In this document: positions 11,774 to 23,512 of the stretch, one piece after another
Position numbering within the stretch: position 1 is the first letter of the stretch
How the letters are laid out: each line of letters begins with the position of its first letter
Assembly: GCA_002118135.1 (NCBI GenBank)
Contig: BDIU01000139.1
Coordinates: 124,001-188,000, forward strand
Length of the DNA stretch: 64,000 bases
DNA from: Trebouxia sp. TZW2008
Lineage: Eukaryota; Chlorophyta; Trebouxiophyceae; Trebouxiales; Trebouxiaceae
Direction of reading: 5' to 3'
Made by a program: the position numbers and the translations under genes
The notes under the pieces: generated by a model
The model's database searches: none
Told to the model about the DNA's origin: nothing
What the model saw: the letters and a program-made list of their open reading frames with translations, nothing else

Positions 11774-13617
11774 ATGGCTGCAGATGTTACCAGAACCCTT
11801 TGCCTGAGTCAGACAGCTCAAATGACCGCAGCAAACCGTCTTGCCACACACCTGCCCGGCAGTGGCCGCTTCTCTGCCAGATCTCCAGCCTTACATGCTG
11901 TTCGCTCGCCCACGCATCTCCTACTTGCGCCTCGTCGCGCTCTCGGTCAGCCTTGGTTAAGTGTCGTTCGAGGCAGAGACCAATCTACCTGCATGCTGGC
12001 CAGCGAGAGAGAGCCTCCTTGGGCAATGACTTTTGATTTACGAGAGCGTGAGACCGAGTGGACCGATGAAAACAAGGTCGGGTCCTGCACCCTTTTCCCC
12101 AGCCTGCTCTTTAGCAAGCTGTTTGATCAGTCTCCAGGGACAGCAAAGGTCGGCCATTGCCCCAGTCTGACGACCATGCAAGATTGACAGCAAGGGCCAA
12201 AGCAACAGTCAAATGTGGTCAGGACTATTGACTCCTGTTATATTTGTTTGCAGGCACGTCTGGTCACACTATTTGCCAGTCAAGAGCTAGACACTGATCT
12301 TGAGAGCATGCAGCGGCGAATGCATGATCTGGTGCAAATCGTCCCTGACTTTGGTAAGCCATGCTTATGAGCTGCATCATTTCTGTATGTCTGCCTTGCT
12401 TTGGAAAGCAGCAGCAGTTGTGCCCAAATGACTGCTCTTGATGCCCTCCAAGTAGCCGCAGGCTTTGCTGTATTGCTGCAGACAGTGCATTCAGTCCTGT
12501 GTCACGCACATGCTGCTCTTTAACATGGGAATAACATGCTGCTGATAGCGCTGCTGCTGCTGCTGCTGTGTTGCATGCTGCTGCTGATATTGCTACTAGT
12601 GCTGTTGCTCCTGCTGCTGCTTAGTAATGCTGCTGCTGCTAATGCTGCAGGTAAGAAGGTGCATCACATGAAACCGGGCCTGCTGGCAGCTCTCCTTAAA
12701 GACACAAGCACCATTGCTGACACAGCGATACGGCTGAAAGAGCTTCTACCGCGTACCAACGTCTCGATAATGGCCTCAAAGCTTCCAGAAATCCTCTTAC
12801 AGGTGATTTCTAGCACAAAGACATGGTGAGGTTCCAGCTGCTTTTCCTCTGTACATGTACCAACGCCCTGTCGGCATCTATACATATTTCAACGACATAT
12901 TTGAGCTGCACATGTGCTGGACACGTACCTTGCGTTTGCGCCGGCACAGGCATCGATGCAGCAATCAATCACATGTGCCGGAGTCCTACATATAGTAAGA
13001 CCCTGTATGCACATGTACATGTACCGATGCCCTAAATGCAGACAAGACTGATTGGTTGGATGTAGCTGGGCAGGAGGCGGAGGTGACACTGTCTCAAGTA
13101 AACGGGCTGAAGAAGCAGTTGGGGAGTGACAATGTTGACAAAATTGTGGAGGAGTACCCAAGGTCAGTTCTGCGTCATCATTGCGGCTTTTGTTGCCTGT
13201 CATGTTTTGTGAATGCAACATCTAATGCCTGGCAGCCTCTGCAACATGAGCATGGCCTTTGAAAACCACTTCGCAAAGCAAAGAACGCAAACAAGGTCCA
13301 CGCCATTAGCCTTACCAAAGTCAACTTTTGGTTAGCTTGCGTGCAAGGTGCAAGAACAGGCTGTCTGCATGTGACTGTGACTGCAGATGTGCTTTCACCA
13401 TGCATGCTACTGGTAGCGAGCTATTTGAGAGGACGTGCGATTGCTCTCATTGCTTTGCTGCAGTATGTTGGACGCAGAGCTTGTGCAAGAAGCCATCAAC
13501 GAGCTAACAAGATTGATGCCAAACTCAGACCCAAAGCAGACACTGCTACGAGATCCTTCCTACGTGACAAAAGTTGAAAGTGGTCCCAAACGGATGGGTC
13601 CGCATCCTGACTCCTGA
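11774..13617 (+). CDS. Predicted organelle-targeted helical-repeat protein (mTERF-like pattern)
   Basis: Proposed exons 11774-12076, 12254-12353, 12651-12802, 13074-13162, 13464-13617 give 265 aa. The acceptor of exon 4 could instead be 13047, which adds nine codons (with DWLDVAG) and keeps phase. The first about 70 residues are rich in Arg, Ser, Ala and Leu with few acids, as in a transit peptide. The remainder repeats a helical pattern with LVTLFASQEL, LKELLPRTNVSIMASKLPEI, LKKQLGSDNVDKIVEEYP and INELTRLMPNSDPKQTLLRD. The spacing of the motif (hydrophobic helix, then V-x-x-I-x-x-x-x-P) recalls mTERF repeats, but I do not recognise a specific orthologue. An organellar nucleic-acid role is only a guess. 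Confidence 0.65.
12531..12650 (+). repeat. CTG-rich simple repeat inside an intron
   Basis: Imperfect CTG/TGC repeats make up most of the last 120 bp of intron 2 of the preceding gene, running up to the acceptor at 12650. In one frame this reads as poly-leucine, which is a low-complexity artefact. Confidence 0.8.
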
Positions 13618-14645
13618 GAAGGGTGTTATTGGAACTTTATTCAGTACTTTCTGCTTTCAGCATGTTGATTGATTGATTTCACAGCTGTGCCCACGCAAAC
13701 GCGAGCATGTTGGTTGTGTGATTGCAGGTGCATGCGGCAGAGTATGCTCTATACCTGGCATTCCAGAAAACTGCAGGCACTTTGAGAATAGTATTAAGTG
13801 GTTGCACTTGACTAATGGCGTCAATATAGGACAAGCTGCAAATTAGGAGTAGTGCATACACATATATTAACAGCTCCAATGTTCCTGATCCTTTACAGAA
13901 CCTGTCATGTTCAGACTGGATGTTTGCATCAATGTGGAACGAAATGAGCCAATCAATGGGCATGATTTTAGCACTTTTACATTCTCACATGTTTTGTGAA
14001 TCTGTCTTTCTAGCTGCTGAAGAGTCACTCAATCAACAGCTGCTCGAGTTGAAGAACAGCGGACGCTGCAGCAAACGCTGTGGCAATCCACACAGTATAA
14101 CCTGTTGCATGTACTGCACCAAAACGGAAACAGATTGTACAGAACAGAAGAATATATGCAATGCAATATAACACCGAAGCATAAAGCATCTGGTGGTCGG
14201 ATGTCAAGTGTCATGCAGCTTTGCTCTGACCTGCTTGCCTGTCCTGCCTGCTTTTATGGCAATGCATCAATCAACGACAATATCCTTTGAGCGCTGCCAC
14301 TTGACGTGCTGACACCTCATTAACAACTCATGCGCGCAATGAGAGACTGCTATGAGAGACTGCTGAAGCAGCAGCAACACTGCTCATATCATGGTCTGCA
14401 TGCCCTGCGCAGCCCTGCCTGTACTATTCAATCACCCAATCAATAGAATTTAACATCCAGGGTAGGAAGCGAGATGTGACTCATAGCACTTCCTGGCTTG
14501 AAAGCACAGGTGAATGTGTCTGGCAACCAAAGGCAGCTGATCAGTGTTTGCCTCCAAGAAAAGACAAACGTCCCGCTAATGAAAGGCTGAACCAACAAAG
14601 AAAAGTGTTGACCTTATGACACTTCAAAATGGGCAATCAATCTAT
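13618..14645. other. Convergent 3' region, no gene seen
   Basis: About 1 kb between the stop codons of two convergent genes. Only short frames without recognisable features are present. Confidence 0.5.
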
Positions 14646-17600
14646 TCATGTTTGACCAATGCCGCTCAGACACAGTGCGCTGAGCGCCTGAGCACTATCG
14701 CCATCCATCTGTGGCATCAACTGTGTCTTGGCCTCACTCTGCTTTCGAGCTAAAACTGGAGTGACAGCTGCTGGTCTAAGGGCTCCCTTGGTCTTCTTCC
14801 CTTGCTTAGCAGCTTTGCCCAAACTGCTGTTACTGACATCAGGATTCTGCCCTTCAGCGCAAGAGCCCTCAGTAGCCTCTATGCGATCCGCCAGTTGCCC
14901 TTGCTTGTGGCCCGAGGCTGTCACAACAATGTCCTGCAGACTCTGTCGGTCTCCATAGGCAGAAGCTGATGCAACAGCTGCTGCTATGCTTGGACCGAAA
15001 GACCTGCCCCTGTGCTGCTTTGCAGTTGGAACCTTTACACCTTTGCTTTCCTTTGTCCGCTGCTGCACAGCTGCAATTCTGCCAACAGCCTTTGGAGTCA
15101 TGCTTTCTTCTGTCTGCTGCTGCAAAGTTACAGCCCTGCCAATAGTCAACTGCTGCATGTTGACAGTGGTCAAGTCTTCTCTCTGCTGCACAGTATTGCC
15201 TGAAGCTCTGCTTGCATGCGCTTGATGGCTCCTAGACTTGATGGCTGTTGGTCTGTCCTGCACTGTCCTGTCTGCAGCAGCTTGCACACGACCACTGTCA
15301 GCAGCAGTAGCTGTTGCTGCAGATGCAACCTCCAAATGCAAAGCCTGCTGCTGCTGCGGCTGCTGCTGCTGCTCTAGGCCCTTGCTGCTGTGACTACCAT
15401 TGCTGCTCCTGAGTGACTGCTGCCTGGCTTTGGGGGTTTTGGTCCCCTGCTGCACAGTTCTCTGGGGTCTGGGTGCCTGCTGCAAGGCTGCTGCTTCCTT
15501 GCTTACATTGGGCTGCGTTACTGAGTTGTCAGCAAGCGCTGCGGCTGCTCCACTGCATCATCAGCAAACTGAGGTATAATGACAACGCTGATATAGGTTC
15601 AGTGAGATAATGGGCAGCTGACAACCTGCTAAGTAAAGCGTTGTTGCTTCACAATTTGGCACATGATCACAAACAAGATGTCGCTTGTTGGATTGTGCTC
15701 TGTGCCGCGATCATGCAGCAGACAGGGCTAAGGCATCTATGCTGAAGCATCACAGACCATGCCCAGTGCTGTGACAAGGAGCAATCAAGTTGGCTGTAGC
15801 AAGGTCAACAACTGTGGAGTATCCAAGATCACATATGGCACTGAAATCAGAAATGTGGACCCATGAACCCTCAGAGAGTACTTACACGCAAAGCCGAACC
15901 CTGCTTGCCAAAAGACCTACCTGCAGGTGAAGCCAGTCAGCAGGGTCTGTTGAATATCCCGCTGTGCAGATTGGGTCACAGACCCTGGAGCAGCGCACAC
16001 TGAAAAGCTGTGTTCAGGATGGTGGCCGCCATCGAAGCAGCTGGAGCACAAGTGACGCCTTGCGCACATGGTGCAGGTGTATAGCTTGCCAATGACTGGC
16101 GCCTGCAGACAGTGCAACAGCAGCGTGTAAATCATCTTATCAAGCCAGAAGGGTGTATGCATTCAGACTCACTGCAGAGCCCATGAATGGCCCCTGCAAA
16201 CAGGATGTGATCAATTTTGCACAGTCTGACATTGCTGTCTGCTGTTGCAATGCATGCAATTCAGTCTGAAAGCAGCTCAAGCACAATTGCATCGACCTAC
16301 ATTGAGTGGCAACTTACCTGATGACAGGCTCTACAGCAGGGTCTTGTGTGGTGTGCCTGCCTGGGGCAAGAAAACTGGGGACCAGGCACTGACATTTTGT
16401 TGACAGCAGGTGTTCACAGCATTGCAAGAAGAACTACAAGCAATGTATTACATGCTTGAGCCAGCCAAGAAGGCCAATTGCAGGTGCCACACAATGGCAA
16501 TAAACGCTTGAAAGCTGAATCACCTGATGACAGCCTCGGCAGCAGGATCCTATGTGAGCTGTCTGCTTGGAACAAGAGGAGTGGGGTACAGGCGGCGGCC
16601 TCCAAGAGAAGGGGCCCCAGCAGCATCGACACATAGGGCAAGTCAGCTCCTGCTTCAGAGTCGCCTGCAAAGGAAAGCTACATTAGCACACATCCCTTCC
16701 CTGCCGCGCCATATATCACAAGCTGGCCTGCATGAGAAAGCCGCATCAGCACATTCTCTTCCACACTGTACAATCCGATTCAGTCTGGTGCTTCAGCAAC
16801 ACCTACACGTAGGACAAGTCAGCTCTTGCTTCAAAGATTGTCTTGCAGAGTACAAGCAGGCAATATCTCAAATGCCACTGCAGCTGCAGAAGCTGCTGCA
16901 ATCTGGTTTCCAGCCGCCATTGTGCTGAAAGGCCATTTGCAACAATGCTAGCATGAGCAGTAGCTGCAGTGCATGCAGTGTGCACATGCATGTCAGCTTT
17001 GCTGATGCATATGTTGCGGACAGGGACAAAATCAGCTTTTGCCATGATGGGCTTCCAACTCTGGATCAAAGCATATGAATCAAGACAATTGCATGTGCTA
17101 CCTCAAAACCAGCATTATACAGAAAGCAAGCCACAATCATGTCATATGAACACCAGCAGTGACACAGACTGGATGTGCATGTGTAGATACCTGATGCTGG
17201 GCCCAGATATTGAGGCAGCAGGCATACACGTTGTAAAACAGCCATGGCTCACACCCAGCAGTCCACCCAAAGGGACAAATTGACACATCTACAAGCAACA
17301 GCAGGCATACAGACTGCATGTGCGTGCACATGTACCTGATGCTTAGCCCAAACATTGAGACAGCGGGCATGCACGTTGTGGCCACAGCCATGCTGACACC
17401 ATACAAGCTCAGGAGCTGCTCTGGTGCCTCTCTCTCGCATCACTCCATAGCAAATACTGCATGCATCTTCCTGTGACAAAACAGATACTTATGCATGTGC
17501 TTATTCTGCATGTATCTCATGCGATCTTTACAGGACAAGAGCAGAAGATATGCAAGCTGTTGGGGGGCTTGGGCAGAATTGCAGGGAGCACAGGAACATG

Positions 17601-18779
17601 TTTCTGAGAAGTCCAACCATTTGTCATGCATGCTAATCATTTTGGTAAGTGCCAAAGCCTCAGACTATGCTTGCAACATTGCAAGTAGTCAGCTTGTTCT
17701 GGTTCAGGGCTCGCCAAGATATCAGACATTGCCTGATACGCAGCAGCAGCAATAACAGCAATCTAGTCTCATGCTCACAAAACTGTCAGACGTGGCTTGC
17801 AATACTGCAGTGATCCTGCTTGACTTGATCTAGAGCTTGAGAGAATGTCAGCCATTGCTTGCAATCATGCGGTGATGTAACTCACCTGATCCAACGCTCG
17901 CCTCTTGGCAGTTGATGCAGCAGAGCCGCTGCCTTGACGCTCTTTGACCTGTTCAACCTCAGCTGTGGCAAAAGTTGAGCCAGATTTCCACAGAGCCTCA
18001 TTGAGCTCCCTGTCTGCGGCAGAAGCAGCCTGTTTTGTGTCTTACGGCTTGAGGCCAATTTCCAACTTATGGTGAGGATTTGGGACCCTGCCTGTGTCAT
18101 TCGGCTTCAAAGAATAGTAGGCCACAAAGCATAATGCAATCTTGTCAAGACTTATGGTGTGAAGTTTTTGCACAAGGATGTGTAGGGACAGCAAAGGTAC
18201 CACAGGTCTCTGTGCTCACTGATTCAGCACATTTTGACAGCCTAATGTTATTTTATGGCATGCATGGTCGCGCAGTGAAGGCTTGTTCAGAAAGTACAAG
18301 GCATTTCAACAGGCTGTTAGGCAGTACCTATCAGCGATGATTGCCACACCAAAGGGTTGTTGGCTGCCAGTCTCAAGACGCGCAACATGACAAAGACATG
18401 GTGTATGCAAAGCTCATTGCTGCCATCCCTCCTGCATTTCACAGCGGAACTGCTGGTCACGCCAACTCTTTGCTATGCTTCTGACAAGAGCTTACAATGC
18501 TTACCTGCAGCTGCAAGTAGGCTGTTGCCCCAATAGGACCTTGTGATTGGGTTTTGCTGTGTCTTCGCACAGAACAAAAGACATAGGCCCCTGCCGCTGT
18601 ACAAGAAACAGCTGTGTCTCGGGCAAAGCTGCGATCAGCTTCGAGACTGCCTGCAGAAAAGCCGCGCCTGAGCTCAACAAGCGTGCGCGGTACCAAGTGA
18701 TGCAAAGCGTCACACGCGCCTGCGATGGCTTTGTTCGCCAGGGCGACAGCCGTTCTGACATGCTGCAAACTTGCGACAC
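14646..18779 (-). CDS. ZSWIM2-like E3 ubiquitin ligase: SWIM, RING and ZZ zinc fingers
   Basis: Seven minus-strand exons join in phase: 18779-18505, 18431-18328, 18013-17886, 17470-17336, 16664-16524, 16102-15921, 15552-14646 (623 aa). Domains in order: a SWIM finger (PTCSC at the end of exon 1, then NELCIHHVFVMLRVLRL in exon 2); a RING finger split by an intron (EDACSICYGVM, then GCGHNVHARCLNVWAKHQ, then ELTCPMCRCCWGP); a ZZ-type finger (CCRGCH, KLYTCTMCARRHLCSSC, FDGGHHPEHSF). A Gln/Ala/Ser-rich tail of about 300 residues follows. The SWIM-RING-ZZ order matches animal ZSWIM2, a RING-type ubiquitin ligase. The tail is low complexity and may be less conserved. The start at 18779 is the first ATG in the frame. 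Exon fragments are duplicated in its introns (listed separately). Confidence 0.85.
16316..16390 (-). repeat. Echo of exon 5 donor end of the ZSWIM2-like gene
   Basis: On the minus strand this region resembles the last about 70 bp of exon 5 plus its donor (real end at 16524). Shared stretches include TGATGACAG next to the donor and the run encoding the Cys/Gly-rich ZZ start. It lies in the downstream intron and carries changes. Confidence 0.6.
16803..16850 (-). repeat. Echo of exon 5 acceptor end of the ZSWIM2-like gene
   Basis: The minus strand reads AAGCAAGAGCTGACTTG and encodes LKQELTCPTCRCC followed by a stop. This copies the start of exon 5 (ELTCPMCRCC, start 16664). It lies upstream in intron 4. 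Confidence 0.7.
17188..17270 (-). repeat. Echo of exon 4 (RING) donor end of the ZSWIM2-like gene
   Basis: The minus strand encodes a degenerate version of the RING segment (CCLNIWAQHQ against RCLNVWAKHQ) followed by a donor-like GTATCT. It lies about 140 bp downstream of the true donor at 17336. Confidence 0.75.
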
Positions 18780-19272
18780 ACACTCCGACTTTTGACTGGC
18801 TCAATTACCGGCCAACTCTTCCTGAACCTGCTTCTCCCTAGCAGAGCGACACAGATGAGCCGTGTGATGGCTAGTACCTAGTATTTCGAATGCATGCTGC
18901 CATGCTTGCAAGTTGCAGATGCGCACTTTTTGTGTGAGGAAGCTGAATTGTGCATGCCTGCCACATGGCTGTGACAGTCACTGACTAACATACCAGTACT
19001 GGAACCCACACTTTCATGGCGCATTTGCTGCAACGGATGGGACGTATTCTGCCCTGCTGGCATGCATGCTTTGGGTTCATAGAGTTTATTACACCTGCAC
19101 TAGTTCAAGACCGTTGCAGGCCTGGCAGGATGCACTGCGTCTTGCACCAAATTCTGATGGAACCACGGTTGCGCAACACGCTTGTTTGTCCATTGCAATA
19201 TATGTGCATGTCTGACCACTAACAACGTATGGTCTAGGGCTCCAGCGCTCGCAGCGACACAATACGCTGCAC
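18780..19272. promoter_or_regulatory. Probable shared upstream region (ZSWIM2-like / LRR-like)
   Basis: 493 bp between two divergent start codons. I see no coding exon in it. A promoter role is inferred from layout only. Confidence 0.45.
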
Positions 19273-19905
19273 ATGGCCGTTCCCCAGCTGTTCTACATCT
19301 CCAAGCAGTTTGCAAACTTTCCTTCTTTGCAAAGCGTTGAAGTCTCTAAAGCGGAAATTGTGCAGCTAGTAGCGTCACTGTGTGAAGAATCTGAGCGGAT
19401 TGCGCGTGACGTAGGCTACGACGCAGAGCTTGTATGCAACATTTCTCACAACAACTTGACGTACGAACATTTGGAGCTCCTAAGCAGGCTGCTGCTTGAC
19501 AGCTCAGTTCACCTCTTTGCCCTGGACCTGTCGTGGAATCGCATATTCGCCCGCAGCTGGGACACATTCCTGCCGACAGTCACGCAGCTTCTGACGAGAG
19601 CAACGTATATAGATCTTGCTGGCAATTACCTACCAGCTTTGCAAGCAGATGATACTAGCTTGCTCCAGATGCTTGAGCATAAAGACATCTTTGCAGTCTC
19701 AAACATTTACTTAGGCAAGGACAAGTGGGTCCGACGCTGGACAGAGAAAGCACAAGAATTCCGGCGTCAAGCTTATGGGTATGTTGTGCAGACATTCTGT
19801 CAAATGCGCGTAGCTCGCTTCTTGTCTCTATCTCTTGCACACTGCGCAGCACAAAGTATATGTGTGTGTTGTAGGGAAGAGCCAGAGCTAGATGGTGATT
19901 ATTAG
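19273..19905 (+). CDS. Short leucine-rich-repeat-like protein
   Basis: Two exons, 19273-19778 and 19875-19905, give about 178 aa ending EEPELDGDY. The 96-bp intron also lies open in frame, so an unspliced form of 210 codons is possible. The donor GTATGT and pyrimidine-rich acceptor TGTTGTAG favour splicing. Motifs such as VCNISHNNLTYEHLELLSRL, LFALDLSWNRI and ATYIDLAGNYLPAL look like three consecutive ribonuclease-inhibitor-type LRRs, followed by a charged helix (WVRRWTEKAQEFRR). I do not recognise an orthologue. It may be a fragment of a larger LRR family, but it has its own start and stop. Confidence 0.6.
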   Translation: MAVPQLFYISKQFANFPSLQSVEVSKAEIVQLVASLCEESERIARDVGYDAELVCNISHNNLTYEHLELLSRLLLDSSVHLFALDLSWNRIFARSWDTFLPTVTQLLTRATYIDLAGNYLPALQADDTSLLQMLEHKDIFAVSNIYLGKDKWVRRWTEKAQEFRRQAYGYVVQTFCQMRVARFLSLSLAHCAAQSICVCCREEPELDGDY

Positions 19906-20905
19906 TATACCTTGACAAGGATTCTCGTTGAGATTTGCTACCAAGGATGCTGAGCATTTGCACTGGGGCTGCCGGCTGATTGTATGATCGGCAAAGCAAG
20001 CTTGTAATTTGCTTGACAAGTTAGGCATTTGATCAGTGTTGCTTAGGTTTTCAGAGCTAGCAAGCATCATAAAAAGTTGTCTTGAGGAGGAGGATGACAA
20101 ACAGCATGCGACAGCAGTAGGTTTTCTAGCCCAACTTCTACACAAACTACATGCTTCTGTAGGATTAGTGCCACATCACTGTAGTGCCGGCGCCTGAAGT
20201 CTGCGCGCTCTGAGTAAAGCCTCTGCGGCTACTGCGTATAGCTGTAGCTGCTCTGCGTGCAGAAACTCGAAAGTTTAAATTTGAATGCATTATAATAGAG
20301 TTCCAGGGTTGTGTACAAAAGCACTGTCGCAAGCGGCGCAAAAACAGGTGACTGCGACCCTGTTTTCAGGTGGGTTTAGTAACTTCCATAGCTCAGCAGG
20401 TTCCCACTCACTCTCTCCTGAGTACATGTTTTCTGAGTTACCTTGTATAATCTTGGGAAGGTGGGAAGGTCGGGCGTTATTACTCTGACTTAGAAAAGAA
20501 AGTAAGCAGTGGGAAGCAATGTGTGTAGGATTTTGGACCTGAACAGTTTCCCTCCTGTTTTCAGATTCGCAAAACCTAGCCTGGGAAGCCGCAGGGTTTT
20601 AGTCATTCTTAGTAAGGCAAACCCAATGACATACCCATGTCACAAGTCTGGAAATGCTTAGTAATGGCAACTGGTCAGTGGTCAGTGTTTTAAACATGTA
20701 TGTATATACAAGACTGACCCAAGACATGCACGCAAGCAGTGTCATGCGGCTGCCAGTGTCACGCTGCTGCTAAGCAGGCTGCTTTCAGCTTACAGGCGTC
20801 TGCAGGCAGTACAACGAGTTAGTCACGCTGACGTCCAGCTGCGCAGACAGTGTGCATGGTTTGAAACGCGCTCAGGTCCTTCAGAACTGGCTCTGAGCTG
20901 CAAAA
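19906..20905. other. Intergenic stretch before the bZIP gene
   Basis: 1 kb with no convincing exon. It would hold the 3' UTR of the LRR-like gene and the promoter of the bZIP gene. Confidence 0.45.
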
Positions 20906-23472
20906 ATGTCAAACCTCCTGCGGAGCACATCTGCAAGCGTTGGTGGTTTGCAGACAGCAGACGCGCATATGATCGAGGCCGGCGACCTTATGTACTGCGA
21001 ACCGTCGGACGACTTGGCCGCCATGACTCATGAGCGACCGTCTGTTACGTCAACCGTAGCTTCAGCATCCTCCACGCAAGCAAAATGTTACGCCGACATA
21101 GTGTAAGAAGTTTAGCATTGTCGGGTGTGTGATATTCGCATAAGCACACGCAGCATGGCACAACGTCACTCGCAAGACAAAATTGCATTTAGATATGAGT
21201 CGCAGCTGAGCTCAAATCCCCTGTGCACGGTCAAAGTGTCTGGGGCGGACGCGCAATATGCCGCGCGGCGCGTTGGTCCTGCCGTTGCTGGCCTGCAAGC
21301 GTGAGGCACTACAAACTCAGCAGTAGAAGCTTGGTTGAGCCAGTCTGCGAATGTCTGCTCGAAGTTCGAGAACGTATCCAACGTGAGATATGCAACAGCA
21401 CTCGACACAGCAAAGCAACGCTGAATCGCGTCCGCGACCTGCTCAGAATCTTGCTGACAACTTGCCCGAGCTAGGCGAGCTTATACCAGGTCAGTACGAG
21501 ACCTTCGGAAGTCTTGACCTACCCGTGATGGACTTATCGAGCTGCCAAACGATATGTTGCGCCCAGACTCATGTCGCTCCATGAATGTGCAGTCGATAGC
21601 TTCTTCAATCGCTACGTGAATATGCTTGGTGTTGGGCGCCAGTCGGGACCTCCGGGACAAGGTTGGTTTTGCCTTTTGTTGACCATGCCATTGATGCTGC
21701 CTTGCACTTTGCTGCTGAGCAGTCTGGACTGCAAGGGAATCAACCATCATGATCCAATGCAGGCTCAGACAACCCTGCCACTGGCATGCAGCCTCAGACA
21801 AGTGACTATCAGCAGGCAAGCCATCATCATGTTGATTAGTCAGCCTATGTACACACAACTGCAAGAACCCTGCCTGATTTCCATCAACCTTTTCCACAGG
21901 GCCAACCAAGCTTTAGGTACCCAACAACAGCAAACTACCTGGCACAGCTGACAGGTCATGATCTGCAAAAGCAAAGCAATCAAGTGCGTAGCAGCCTGCC
22001 AGTTGAGCAGCTAGATACCAGCATGCAGCATAGGCACATGAACGGCCATGGTTTGTCATCAGTAACATCAGCAGCTTCAGGCCAGCCAGACATGCTAGCC
22101 TATCCCGCCTCCTCACTTGCGCATTTCCAGCAGCTATTGCAAGCACAGGCTGGGAACCCTAATGGGGTTGCGCCGCCGCAGGCAGACCCACGATCACAGG
22201 GAATCCATCAATCTGCAGCATTGCAAGCAGCGCAGCAGGCAATTCACATTGTAGGCCCCCATCAGCAGCAGTGGTTTGCACCCAAGGCTGCGGCTTCATT
22301 GACGCCACCAGCTGACAGCATCAATCAGGCCAGCAGGGATCCTAACAGGCCCCCAACCCTTTCTCCGACCAGGCATGCTCTCAATGCCCTGTATTGCTAA
22401 GATTAGCAATAGTCTTGTGTATGCAAAGCCAGCAGTGGGAATGCGGCACAGGCATTCTGTGTCCATCTGTCACATGTCAATGATAGCGTTTCAGAATAAT
22501 GCTGGCGCGACCTCTGATCTGGTCGCCTTCGGGCAGAGTATCTGAGCATTGAGTACATCTGTTGTGACCTTTTCCATAAATGCCAGTGAGAGCTGTCACA
22601 CAATCGCCAGACTCATGCACTCCTCCATGAGCGGAGAAGTTGCATGCCTTGCAGCTACAGACACCCCAACACATCTCTCTCTCAGCAGAGAAGCGGCAAT
22701 AGGCCATGTCTGGCATGTACTTGGCATTGCTGCGTGCCTCCATATGTCGGCAGGGCAGTCCAGCATGCACACTGCACCCTGCATCTTTTGCATGCCATAG
22801 TTACGGCTCTTCCTGCGTGAAGGCTAAATGCAGGCAGGACATTGCAGTGTACTCATCAGACGCTACAATCTTTGCAGCAGGACTGGCTCTCCTGCACGAA
22901 CGCTGCATGCAACCAGTCTATTTTAGCATGCACACCAAAGTGTGTATCCCTGATGGTAGTACGCCCTTTCCTGCATGAGCTTTATATGCAATCAGGGTTC
23001 TCTAGCATGCACATTGCAGCTCAAACCCTCCGCATGCCACAGGTATGGGTCTTCAAGGCATGCGCCTGGGCACAACGCCAGCTCCCCTCAGTCTTGGGCA
23101 AAGCCACAGCAGAGTCCAAAAGGCAGCCGGCCAATGGGCAACGGGGCAGCTGCCAATGGAGCTGATGGGTCTGATATGGAGGATGAAGGGCAAAGCACAG
23201 GCTCCAGAATGCCCTCAGGTGAGGCTGCTGCTGTGACTTGCAAGGGCCTTGTTGTATGTTTGTTGTCAACTGTCAGTGATGTTTGACAGATGTTGCAGCC
23301 TGAATGATGCATAACATCTGCTGCACAGATTTCATGGCAACAGCTTCATTTCGCCATGCTTTGCCGAGAGTGGCGGCATGAGAGCGTGGTTCTAATTGTG
23401 GGAGTTTGCAGCAGCCACACTGGCAGCAGCAACTCAGTAAGCCGCAGCAAAGCGCAGCACCAGTAGCCAGCA

Positions 23473-23512
<40 letters not shown>

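Noticed and set aside
12536..12829. Leucine-rich frame that looks like a membrane segment
   Set aside because: It comes from the CTG repeat in an intron; the following codons belong to the spliced exon of the helical-repeat gene in another context.
14646..15552. Considered as a separate Gln-rich gene on the minus strand
   Set aside because: Its upstream acceptor and phase fit exactly the ZZ exon of the ZSWIM2-like gene, so it is treated as that gene's last exon.
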